From Ecdyonurus torrentis (lineage: Eukaryota; Arthropoda; Insecta; Ephemeroptera; Heptageniidae): a DNA stretch of 64,000 nt. Shown here piece after piece: positions 1-13,679 of this stretch. The stretch's first letter is position 1, and each line of letters begins with the position of its first letter. Position numbers and translations under genes: made by a program. The notes below the pieces were generated by a model. The model saw only the letters and a list, made by a program, of their open reading frames with translations. It was not told where the DNA came from and did not search any database. The DNA lies in NCBI GenBank assembly GCA_949318235.1, contig OX439132.1:8557453-8621452 (forward strand), given 5' to 3'.

Positions 1-51
1 CAAGGGGGCTACGCCCCCCTTGACCCCCCGTTGGCGGGGCTTCGCCCCGCA
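1..51. repeat. Two adjacent GC-rich hairpins at the window edge
   Basis: The first 51 bases are strongly GC-rich in an AT-rich setting. They form two short palindromes: arms CAAGGGGGC and GCCCCCCTTG around TA, then GCGGGGC and GCCCCGC around TTC. This looks like the end of a repeat cut by the window border. The family is not recognised. Confidence 0.5.
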
Positions 52-349
52 TATCATCCTCCTTTAATTATAATATGGTCCCGGCAAGAGAAATTTTCAA
101 CTTCTACCCCTGAAATTAGGTACCACATAAATTTAACATGCAAGTACCATATATACGTATACATACTGCCAACTGCCAAATTATTAAAATATAAAACTAG
201 TAGAAACGGTCAAAAACAAATCAAATGTTTAAACGACATAAGTCGTAGGTGTATGTACTGTAACATACATAGAAAAAAAAATCGGATACTTTTTTATTCA
301 CACATAGGATTATGATATGATGCTATAATAAATATATTATTTTTTACAG

Positions 350-3300
350 GACTTGAAGGACTTGATGAACTTATTAAGCTAGAGCCTAAATTCAAAGAAT
401 TTAAAAAGCTGTTATTCAGTGAATCTGCCAAGAGACTTCAACGATCTATCCAGACAGAGGAGGTGAACATCAAGCTTGATGGACACATTCGTAAATTTCT
501 TCTGCTGTTGTCTCCTCATTTGATGCTCAAGCCTGCTCTTACTACTCTTGAGTGGCTGGTTCATAGGTCTGTTCACTTGAAAATTTTAGACCTCGTTGAA
601 CAAAAATTTGTCGAATGACAGGTAATATCGTAGCATATCTGAAAATCAATGATTCCTGCTAAATCAATGTTGATTTTCAGGTATGTTAGGATATTATCTG
701 TCACTAGAATATTTTTTGTTCAATGTGTTCTAAATTAAATGATTTTTAACTATGTATATATAAACTATTTGAATTAATAACTATCATAATTCAAATTGCT
801 AAGCAATACTTTTTTTAAACTTTATTTGTGCTTATCAACACTGTTTTCATATTATTAACAATTAATATATGTTAAGGCCTAACATTATGGACTATTGACC
901 AAATTTTAAAATGCTTTTTAAGCCACTGCCATACAATTTTTATATATAAAGGTTAAATTTTAGCCATTGACTAATAAAAAAACAACTGTTTTGAGTTTGA
1001 CTTCAAGCAAATTTGCTCACATCTGCTTCCGTTTCAACATACTGTGCATCCTAATAACTGGCATTTTGTGTGTAGGTTTCAGATTGGTGAATACAATGCT
1101 GAAGATCTTATATTGACAATTCTACCATACCATGGGACTCGTACTTTTGTATTGGTATTAAGAGCTATACCATGTATTAAAATGCCTACGTCACACTGGC
1201 ACTGGCTACGTAATGTTCCTATTACTGGCACTCCACTTGACGTTCATTCAGTTCATGTAGCTATGAGTAGCAATCCTGCCTTGATAAAGTTACTCTGTGA
1301 CTTTACTCTCAATGCTCATAAGGTAAATTTTTATGTAGGTATTTTAAACGTAAATATATATTAGTGATAGAAAAACATTAAGATAGATTTGAAAATTTGA
1401 GAAATGCACTGTGAGTGATAGAGAAAACTTGCATGTAAGAGAGCTACATAGTACATAACTCCTTTGCAACACTGTATGGGTTTAATTTCAGACCAGGTTT
1501 TAATATTTTCTCGCTCACATGAAAGACATCCCTAAAAGTCACAGCTCAATCTCCCATCCCCCGACTTTTCCAAACTATAGAGTAGTGCTGAATAATTATG
1601 TGTTTTTCTATCAATTCTTTTTATCTATCAACTATCACATTTTTTTTTGTCAACTATACATTTTATTTATTATTACCTTTTACAATACAAAATAATGTAG
1701 AATTTAATTTGTTACGTTATTTTTAAAATTAAGTAATAAAATATATATACTTAATGTTTAAAAAATCTGGGTATGAGTTAAAATGAAAAAGTTCAAATAA
1801 TCTTATTTGACTACTAGAGCATGTTGAATTGAAAATTAATAAAACGTAAAGATTCGCTCATTTATAATTGAAACTTGTGTATAAATTTAGTTATTTTTTA
1901 TTTAATTTTTAGCATCATTTGTTTATTAAATTATTAAGACCCACGCAGCCGTCTTATTTTATTTAATATTAAATTAATTGAAAAAAATAAGCCGCCGTGA
2001 TTGGCTGAGAGTCAACTCTCAGCCAATCACGGCGGCTTATTTTCTTAAATTAATTTAATATTAAAAAAAAATAAGACGGCTGCGCGGGCCTTTAACCCCC
2101 AGTGTTTTTTCCCTCATTTTAAATAATATTATATTATTTAAATAACTACTAAATATATTTATTTATTTATTATTCACATAGGTTATACATATTTTACGTA
2201 CAGTTGGTCGCATATTTAATCTTGCAATCAGCAAGCTATGCTCATACGAAAGCAATTTAGTAAAAAAAAGACAAAGGTTTAAAGAAAGAAGTGTCGAGTA
2301 AAGTATATAATGGGTATATATATAATAGGCCTATACTTTTTTTTTTTTTTTTTTTTTTTTTCCAGTTACATATATTGTGATTGTAATTTCAGGCATATCC
2401 ACAAGGAGAAGCTGGCAAATTACAGACTATGGTCAGTTTTTGCTGTGCTTGTATGTTGGGAGTAATGTCCATGGGTCCAGTCACTCAACCTCAGGTTGCT
2501 GCCATGTTACCTCTCTTACGAGCTGGCCTTGCCTCCACAACGTCCTGTCTTGTAGCTGGCTGTCTGGTTGTGGTCACCAACCTGGTTACTAAGGCTGCTT
2601 TAAATGAGAGAATCACACAAGAAATTATTTTGCAACTTCTCTCGGTAATACTTAATACATGGACCAATTTACATTTTCGAATTAATAAGATTTGTTTGTT
2701 TTTAGAGTATTGGTCATTTTTTTGTTCACATTGTTAAAAAAATTAGTCATCTTTAACTATATTTATCATTCATAAGTTAAGTGTAAATCAAAGGTAAAAG
2801 TTTGTTTAAGATTTAAAACACAAAATATTGTGAAAATCACATTTCCCATAAATTGTTAGGAAAAAACAGAAACGGATATTTTTTCTTTCCATACTATACT
2901 GTTGAATGAATCTTTAAGTAAAGCTAATATTTAATTTTCTCCAGGTGTTTTCTTCTGGGAGAATAACTTATATAAAAAATTGATGAATGTTTTGTTTTGT
3001 CAGGTGCGAGTGACTTCGCTTCGCCATGAGGCAGGCTCAGTTTTGTTGCTCCTCTTCACTGCACAACGAAGGCTTGGTGCTTCTCCTCCTATATTACCTG
3101 AGCATTTGATACCTAGACTCTCCTGGATTCCTGAATGTCTAGGCAAACTATCTCAATCAAAGCAGGTATGTAAATAAAATTTATTAACAAAATTGAACAA
3201 ACAATACAGTGCATCAAAAATGTAACCCTTCATTGCTTATATAGACATTATAGAGTTAGTCAAAATATAACTGCTTTATATGATGTTTTTCATTTGCTAG

Positions 3301-3898
3301 GACAAGAAGCAGGTAGAAGTACTGCCTCTGTTGATGGCAATGTTGGATACTACTCTGCCTGAAGTCAGCTACCTGCCTAGTAAAAGAGGAGTTGTAGCAG
3401 CCAGTCTCATCTCTGATCTTCTGGACCAAGTGAACCTTTCACCTGAGGCTGTTAAGCAAGTCATTAGGTAACTATCTATTTCTCTCTAACTGAAGTTGGG
3501 GAACATGTTGAATAGTAAGATACATGTATGTACTGTACTATACTATAAAAGAAAGGGATATAGGAAATCAGCAAGGGCCTAGAGTGAAGAGAGTTTGATG
3601 AAAATCTTGCTAGCAAACTATAGGACTGTCTCTCTTTACTGTGGTAAGGCCCCTGCTGGTTTTCTCTATTCCTTTCCTAATGCGATGGTTTATTTTCCTT
3701 AATTTTGTTTGTATACTTTTATATCAATAAACCCACTATTTCTGTCATCATAATTATGTTGCTTACTTATAAATTATTACAGCTCCAGTTACTTATATCG
3801 AAATATTGAAATGTCATGATGTCAATAATATCTATTAATTAGTTATCAATACAGATCTTCAAATACTTTACATGTTTATTTCCCTGTAAAGCACCAGA

Positions 3899-3931
<33 letters not shown>

Positions 3932-6439
3932 TAAAAATTATTTAATAATAATAATATTAATAAAAAAAAACTATAAATTGTACGGTACTTTACAGTATTG
4001 TACTACAAAAAACTATAGATTAATTATGTGCTGGATCATTGCACTGATTAGGTTCTATTTTGTAGCCCATAGAGCTTGTAATTAATCCTATATTTGTTTC
4101 TCATAAATGATTTTTGCATAGTCGAGTGTACTCTAGAAGTACTTTAACATGCTATAATTGTTAAACTATAATAACGATAATAATTTCCAGGATGATGTTT
4201 GATCATCTTCCTGATCAGAATGAAAATGAAGCTACATTTGATTGGTTCAAAGAGAAATGCAATTCACTTGAGACAAAGTTTGCAGAGAAATATGATGAAG
4301 AAACCCGTCGTATGTTGGAATTGAAGAATGAAGATAGCACAAAACTTATTGGTGAGCCAACTTTTTTTAATTAATAGAAGTTTGCAGTTTAAAAATATTG
4401 TTGCTTAAAAGTTTGGTTAACCTAACTTTCAAAGTTCAACTAACTTGTCAATTTTTCTTTAAATTTGAACCACTTTTTTTTCTTCTTTAACTTACATTGT
4501 AATTTACTGTATTGTTTATTTCTTCAGCTATTATGGGAATTTTAGCAGTAGAGCTTGAAAAGGGTGAAGTGACCACACCACATGGTTTATTACATCGTCT
4601 TTTACACCCTGAAGAATCTGTCAGAGCAGCTGCAGTCATGTGTCTGGGTAAAATCTACCTAAAGTTGCAGGTAAGCTACTGCAATTCTGTCACAATTATA
4701 TTTAAATTCAAAAATAGCTATTTCCAATCTTCTAAAATCAGCAGCAGCAACAACACAAGAATGTACATTTGTTTGCTGTTAAATTAAGACATACAAGACC
4801 ACAAAAAAAAAAAAAAAAAAAAAAAAAAACTGTTATTTTCCCTTCCATAGAATTTAGAGACAATATTATATCAGGAGATAATAACACAAATTTAGATTCG
4901 TAATGTTGTTAATTTTTGTATATTAGGAGAAAGACCAAAAGATGATGGTAGATGCAGTGAAAGCCAGACTTGCAGATGACAGCATGACAGTAGTGCTCTC
5001 AGTTCTACAAATCCCATGTCTTGCAGAGATATTTGGAAGCAAGGAGCAGTTATGTGAAGTGTTGATAGAGTTACTAGACACTACAACACATAAAGCATGG
5101 AGTCTGGAGGCACTTAAAACTACCTTGGCTCTACTTTGTGAAAATTTTGAGTAAGTGTGATAGGAAACTATAATACAGCATTATAAGGAAATGGTCTGAG
5201 CTTACATTTTTTTTTCTCTCTAGGGGAAATGGCAAGGACTTGAAAAGCTTATGTACATTGTTGGCTATTCTGCCTCATGTTATTAAGAGAGATGGTCTAT
5301 TCCCTGTAGTAGCTCAGTCTGCATTTGGAGATAAAAGTATCATCATTCAAGATATTAAAAAAGGTATTAAATATTTTTTATTTTATTTATTAAACACAAT
5401 GTGTGTACAACATACATCTAAACATTCAATAATTATCCAATTAGGTATTAAAAAAAATCCTTGCATTATTACTAAATTACATTAGATATTACATTGTAAG
5501 AAAATGTCCATTTATTTTCCAGGTCTACTAAAAGAGGAGTCAAATAAATCTGAGAATATAAAGCTATTGATTGCCACACAAAAAGCAATGGATAAAGTTC
5601 CTCGGGAAGCTTTTCATTTGGTGACCTGGAGACTGGAACGCAAACATTTGTGTTCAGTGGAGCTGCTTCTGTTGTGTAGAATGTTAGCTGGTGGTGCTAA
5701 ACAGTTAACCTCAGCAGAACAGGCCTTGCAATGTGTAAACCATGTTATTGCTATATCCAAGAGAGCAACAAAGGTAAGTAAACAAGCTCTAGAAGAGATT
5801 TCTGTTGTGTATTTGTGCGTAGAATTTGTGCATTTTTTTAACAAATTTTTACCTGAACTTTATCATAAGAATTCTGACCTTTATCCCATGTAAACCGGTC
5901 TACACTAATGCCTTGTTCACATTGGTATACACTAAGGCTTAATTTGCTGTGATTTTTTTTGTCATATATGACAAATGTATTCCGAGGCAACGATGTGACA
6001 TTTCTAGAAATATTGTATAATTTTTACATAGCTTTATATCATTGAAATAACATATGAAATGCATTTTATTGCTATAAAGAAATATAGGGAAATTCTATAT
6101 CATGACAATGTTGGTACTTTTTTAAGAAGCTCTAATATTATTAGAATTTTGTTTAAATGTACAACAATATTTTTCAATTGCAGATTGTATATGACTCAGA
6201 GGATAACAACCTGTTTGCAAATGTTGTGAAAAAGGACGTATTGCCATCATATGCACTGACTGACATTTTGTTAGCACTTGTATCAACTCCTCTTAGCAAA
6301 CTTTGTCGTGGTGTGAATAAATCTGAAAGCAAGAAGAAAAGTAGTCAAGTGTTTCGCTGGTGTGATCTTACCCAAGGTTTGCAACAATTTTGAACTTATT
6401 TTCTTTGTTTTGAAAATTATTTAGAATGAATAAATAGTT

Positions 6440-6479
<40 letters not shown>

Positions 6480-7859
6480 CATCTTAAGAAGTAATGTTGT
6501 GCAAGTTTTCATTCAGCAGTTCAAAACATGATAAAAAATAAAATATTTTATGTGTACACTTATCTGTGGCTTAAAAGTTACATGAAAAGATATGCCTTTT
6601 TCAAAAGAAAACAGTATCAAAACTGAGTGCCATGAAGTGCTAGATTGCCTGATTGTAGCCCCTTCAAAGACATCTTGTCACTCATTATAATAATGTCATA
6701 TTATGGGGGTCTATTTTGTAAGGTTTCACGAAAAACTTGGTATCAAGAAAGGGGGCGTGGCTCACGTGTTTTCTATGATAAACAAGTGAGTTAAGCCCCC
6801 TTTCTTGGTACCAAGTTTGTCATGAGGACTTGCGGTGCAGATCCCATGGTCATTATATATTCACAAGGATGTAGACGATATGTAACAGTATAGTGAGTGG
6901 CAATAGGAAGTTAAAGTAAAGGTCTGCAGGTGTTGCAAATTGATCTACTTAGCACTTAATTTTTTTTTTTTTTTTTTTTTTTAACACATAGATTACAAAC
7001 ATATTCATTTCATATTTCACATATAACCGTTGCTTCAGAGAGCATAGCTCGTGTTGAAGCAAAACATAAAGAAAAAATATACTTAAAGAAAGAAAGATAC
7101 ATAAGGTGGAATACTAAGGTGGAATACTAGAGTTATCAAACTCTAGAGAAAAAAAAATGATAATTATCAAACAATAATAATAATTGTATTGTATACACCT
7201 ATGTTAGATTATTCTCGCATATACATGCATATCATTGCATGTTAAATATATAATTTTTTAATTTTTTCTTAAATATAAAAAAGCTCTTTTCATTTTTTAG
7301 CTGTTCAGGTAGTTCATTGAATAGATGAGTAGCTTTTGTTAATACAGCCATTGTGCCAATGTTAGATCTTCGAAAGTCAATATGTATATCTTTGGCTTGT
7401 CTTGTATTATAGTTATGAATTTCCTCATTGAACATAATCTCAAAATCATTTTTTATTAAGTTGTTTACAATTTTATACATAAGAGTGATTAAGGCCAAAT
7501 TGTTCATACTTTTTATATTTAATTTTTTTAATTTAATTTAATTTGCACTCACTTGGCAGTTTGGACACAATCACACACCTCTGAACCTTTATGCCATAGT
7601 TAAATGTTCCTATAAAAGCATGTAAATTCTCCAGCTATGTATTTATTTTTCAGCTGGGGCTGAAGACTTCGATGAAAGTGTATTGAAATTCTGTGCTAAG
7701 TTGCTTCCATTTTTATTGTACCTTTGTTCTCATTGGCATACAAATACAGCAAAAGCCGGAAATTCAATTTTAGCGGTTCTACATAAATTTCTCCAGGTTA
7801 GTTATAAAACAGTTTGAAATTATGTTCTTGTAAGTAATTTCTTTTATAAATCTAAATCT

Positions 7860-7890
<31 letters not shown>

Positions 7891-7914
7891 TAGTACAGAT
7901 TTTGTCAGCTACAA

Positions 7915-7970
<56 letters not shown>

Positions 7971-10900
7971 TAACATAAAACATACTTTTAATTTCTTACT
8001 CATATTGTATTGCCATGTAATGCTCTTTGTTCACACCAGTAGCTCACTATTGTAAAAATTACAGGTAAATGTGGATACTCTAGAAAAACAATTACACCTT
8101 CTGTGCGTATTGCTAGCAAAAGGTGAATTGTCCGATGAAGATACCATTCGTTGTCTCAGATTTACCTCAAGTCTTCTGCAACAAAACATCTCTTCCAAGC
8201 TGTCTGTACTTGAGATGCACCATGAGGTAACATTTCATTATGATAATGTGCTCAATTAGTATGTAAACGTTATTTTATTGTGTAGGGTATTGTGATACCT
8301 ACGATGCTAATGATGCTGAGTCACAAAGAATGTCAAGTGAGACAGGCAACACTGGGTGTACTGAATGAACTTGCTATGGCAGAACTCAAAGTTCCAGAGT
8401 TACCAAGCTTCCATAACTTTGTGTTAGCTGTCATTAGTAGAGATGAAGAGATTCTAACTGATGAAGGGTATGTTTCGAACTTCGTACCTTTATTATTATT
8501 ATTTTAATGTTATTACTGTATTTTTTTAAATATATTTACTTGAAAAATAATATTAATAATTAATGTTATTTTCTAGGCACTTAAGTGTTTTGCTTTTCTC
8601 CTTGCTGTCTTTGGATCCAACAGTAAATAACCCTGCGTTACGCTCTCAACAGCCTAATATTCATGCTGCAGGCTCAACATTAGTACTACATTGCACAAGT
8701 GAACTTACACCACCTCATGTTGCTCTGGCACTGCTTATAGCTCTCAGACATGTCAGGACAGAGGTAGGACCGTCTTATTATGAACATGTTTTAGTTCTAT
8801 AAATATTGCTGTATGTAATATGTTTTCCCTCTCTTCCTCCCATACTTTATATGTCAAATTTTATTTGCATGGCACTGTGTTACAACAGTTTTCTTTCCAT
8901 TGATTTCAGTTTCTTTATTAATCATAATACCAATTGATCATATTGATTACACAAATATTTATACAGGAATACAATATATTTCATAATAGTTTCAGACAAC
9001 ATAATTCATATTATTAGGGTAATATTCTTAAAGAATAAAAGCATCAATTATTTTAGTATTTGTAAGCTACCTAATTTTATTCAAAGTTTCACAAATCTGT
9101 GAATTTTTCTAACCATGAGACTAGTCTGCATTTTTAACCAACTTAGCTTCCAACTAGAGATTAGTTTAATTGAGAACAGTACAGCATACCTAGGTATTCA
9201 AAATTGAGTGTTCAGTTAGGTGCGTAGTTAGGTGTATTAGGTTAGTCTTGCTGTGTTTTTTTTTTTTTTTTTTTTTTTTTTAACAGTATGCAAGATGTTC
9301 TTTAAATTTATTGACTAGGTCCCCTGGTTTAGATTGTTATTATTTATTTATATATACAACAATTGCTTTGGTTTAGAGATTATAATATTTATTTTTGTTT
9401 TTCATTTGCAAAGGCTATTTTTTTAAAATTATCCAAGTCCTATTTAGCACCTCCTCCTTTTTTTATAGTAATTGTGATAAATATGTGTGATTTTCAATCT
9501 AGTATATTATGCTAAAGTATTTACAATATTATTATGTTCACAACATTTTTACTTCATAAGTTTACTGCAATACTGTTACAAAATGCAGTAAAATACTGTA
9601 CACTAGTTAGATATTGAATGTTATTTTCTATGCAAGGACTATCTGGTGAAGCTAGCACCTCTGGGCAGTATCATGCTTGCTTCCAACACTAAGGACCAAC
9701 AGTTGGATGCTGTGTCATGGGAGCTGTTGCAGCTTATATTAGAGAGGATTGACGAGAGCACAGCACACTTACTTGACAAAGAAGCAGAGGTGTGGAATTT
9801 CCTGAAAGAGACCTTGCAAAGTTCTCTCATGCATGACCAAAATTTTGTGGCTGATTCTGCTCTCTCCATTGTAAGTACTCTCTTTACTTTCACTGTTGTG
9901 GTATTGTTTGACTGGTATATTATCTTACAGGTGAGCAAGGAAATGTTCAGTGCTGTAGCAGAAGAAGCTCGAGGTCGCTTGTTGTCATTAGTCTTATCTA
10001 TGGGCAGTGAACATGCATCTGCTGTGAGTGCGATGTTGCGACGTGTGGTACTGCATGGACCGCTCGTAGCACAGCAACTCAAACACATGGCACCTCCCAA
10101 GCAAGTGCAACCACGGCGTAGCAGGTAAGAATCAATCAATAATTTCTCTCATTATTATAAGTTCAACTATAGCAGTTAATTATTTCCAAATTTTACAAAT
10201 TTGTTTGACATTATAACCCCCCCCCCCCTCTTAATGGTCATTTTTTAGTATATTAAAATTCATGTGACAAAAGACAGAAAATAATATAAAAGTTTAACAA
10301 ATCGTCTGATGAGTGCACCTTTATACACCCAAATTTCAGACGTTTGAACCTTTGAAAACTAATTGGTATAGTGCTAAAATAATTAAATATCTTTGTTTAT
10401 AAAATAACGTGTCATTATCTTCATTATCCTGTGCAGAGCTCAGGGTCCAGCACCTCCTGAGCCTCCTGTGACGTCAACTGAAGGTTGGGTGCAAGGTCTA
10501 GTACTTCTAGAGGCCCTCCAAGAAAAGAAAAAGCTAATCAACATGACTGAAGTTGTTCCTGTGCTTTTCCAGTTATTGAAAACGTAAGCCTCTTTTTTAT
10601 TATTATTATCATCATTATATATTTTATGTATGCATATATAAATACTAATAATTCATGGTAATAATCTGTTATTGTTAATTTGTATTTTAGTTGTATGGAG
10701 TGTGAACAAGAGTACGTGAAGCAATTAGTTCTAGGATGCCTGAACAATTGTCTGAAATATGTTGATTCTGGAATTCAGTCTCACCTGGATGTGGAGTTAA
10801 TAGTACAGTGTTTACGAGGAACCAATAATCCTCATTCTCAGCATCAAGCATTAATGTTGCTTTCACAAACTGCACACAGAGTACCTGTAAGTTTGTGATG

Positions 10901-12392
10901 TGTTACATTGTGTTTGCTTAAAACTTATTGTAAACGATGTTTTTGTTTTGCAGGAAAATTTACTTCACCATCTTGTATCTGTCTTCACCTTCATGGGATC
11001 TCTGGTTATGAGACATGATGACACATATAGTTTCCAAGTTATTGCTGAAGTAATAGATAAAGTTGTGCCTGTAATTGTTCAGGTTAGTATTTTAAACTGG
11101 CTTAATGAAACTCAAAATTAGTTATATTATTAAATTAAATACATCATTCTTGTGCATATACCGTTAGACTAATATAGCAATTAGAACAATTCAACAAATG
11201 ATATTGATCACATTGCTCACCATATAATTTGCATTTACATGGTACGCTTTAATTATGCAAATCTTGTGGTGAAAACCATGCACTGCAAATCTAGTAAAAA
11301 TGGGGCTATTTTTACAGTTTGGATTTTTCAAATTTACATTTTTAAAGGTCGAGGTATTATAAAATGAAAGGTTGATGTCCTCAGACTTGTCAGCTCTTCT
11401 CTTGATAAACATAATCAAAAACAGGGGTAATGGAATGGAAGGGGGAAAAAAGTACAATGAATTATTTTGCTTTGCAGTCTCAACAAGGCAATGTTGCTGT
11501 AGTACTCCGTGTGTTTGTGGACGCGATGCCTGATATTCCTGCTCACCGCAGAGCTCCAATCTTTACCAGACTCATAGGTGTGCTTGGCTGGCAGCACCTG
11601 TGGCTTTTCCTGGCGCTTGTCCTTGAGGGTAAACTCATGGATAAGAGCAGTCCAAGACTATTATGTGCCCTTGAACTCACCAAAGAATGTGAAACATTGC
11701 ATTTGCTTGAGTCTTTTAATTTTGTCATTATCTACCTTGGTGTACTGGCAACTATTAAATGTAAGTGCATTCAAAATTATCTTAATATTAAAATATACAG
11801 TAATGGTTTTGATTTTGTATTTATTTCGTAGCAAGTGTTTTTCTTATGATATTGTTATTTATACAGATGCAGATGGTAAGCATGTGATAGATGGCAACAT
11901 GATTCAAATGAAATTAAAAGAAATTGGGGCAACAGAACTCCAGAATCCTACTAGTGTGAGTGGAAAGGAAACAAGAAGGTTACAAATCACAGGACTATCA
12001 TTCTTATCAGATTTACTGGCTAGCAGAGTATCTCAGGTAAGCATTTGCCATCTAAAAATAAATCAGTTTAATTGTGTAAACCTTAAATAAAAATAAAAAT
12101 AATAATATATATACCATGAATATTTAAAACCAACAATAATCCTATATAATAATGTACATTTTAGGCTCAGCAATTAAGTCCTGAGATGGAGGGTAAATAT
12201 CAACAACTACTTGAAACTTTAATGTCCTATCTGAATACTTTGACAAGAGAAGAGCTAGCAGGTAGAGGGACTCCTACAGAGAAATTCTGGCCAGCAATGC
12301 TACATCATGCTTATGCAGTTCTCAACAAGGTACAAACCTAATGCATTATAAAAGAAGATGTGGATATTGAGTGTTCTGTGTTGTTATATTCT

Positions 12393-12424
<32 letters not shown>

Positions 12425-13608
12425 CTTTTTTTCTTTCTATATTATGTTATAGGTGAACATGTTGTTGCCAACTCAACAGTTCCTAGGTGTGGTAAGAGGA
12501 GTCCTGGATACTGAGGGAGGTTCTGAGGCTGTCAAGTCCAAGACTCTGGAGTTGCTGGGTGCTCGTTTGCAACTGAAAACTGTTTTGTCAGAGAGTGAGC
12601 GAGGAGAACTGCTTGCCTTGGTACCTACACTCAAATCACTTGCCTTATCTACTGAACCCAGTGCAGATAAGGCTTTGTATTGTTTACGTATAATGGCAAG
12701 ACAGCTAGCAGCAGCTAATGCCCATACTTTTGTGCCCGTAAGTCCATTAAATAATAATAAAACTTAAATTTAAATGCTGCGTTTCATTGGTAATACATGA
12801 TACATTTTTTGCTAGGTGATGAAATCTTTGATGGAGATGGTTACTGAAGAATCACCACCTACCTTGCTTGCCAACTCTCTCTTGTGTCTTGCGGAGCTAT
12901 GCTCTTCTTTAAGAGCCAAGGCAGTGCCTAATTTACCGCAGCTTGTTCCAATGGTCCTGGCATCATCATCAAGACATAGACAGCCTGACCCAGATTCTAG
13001 TGTAAGTACTGAAACATATCTTGCAAAATAATGGACAAATTTAACTGGTGATATTTATTACAGGAACTTGTGGTCTTAGCTGCCTGTGCCACAATGCAAC
13101 GATTAGTTGAGACGTTACCTCTCTTCCTTTCACCTTTCCTGCCTTCCTTACTTTTTGAGCTTTGTCTCTTGTCAGCTCAAGCACATGGAAAAATGTCGAG
13201 TAAAGCAGAAATGGCTTTGCAACCAAGACTTGTTTCAATCAAGTAAGTAAACTTAAGTAAGAGGAGAAGAAATTGAATATAATTTAAGAGTTTCAAAAAA
13301 AAAAAAAATCAAGCAAATACAACTAGTTATTGTACATTGTATTTTCTTATTTGCAGAGATGGTCTAGGAAAAATATCCATACGTATACTACTCCCTGCTG
13401 TACGTACCGTATTTGGTGAATTATGTAATAGTGCTGATACATTAGCTGCTCTAGTACCACTACTGCAAGTTTTAACAAGTACATTTGCAAGCTTGGAGCG
13501 TGCTGATATTGATGCACATATTTCTGAACTTACTGATTTCTTCCAATCAGCATTAGAATTACGTTCTAACTGGGACAATGAAAATGAGGTGAGCTTTATT
13601 GTATTTCT

Positions 13609-13679
<71 letters not shown>

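Noticed and set aside
9639..10139. Minus-strand 166-codon frame over HEATR1
   Set aside because: Shadow of HEATR1 exons; the plus-strand protein is clearly conserved.
10303..10345. Second hammerhead candidate (CTGATGAGTG) on the plus strand
   Set aside because: A short inverted repeat CGTCTGA/TCAGACG is present, but there is no GAAA at the needed place and no stem II.
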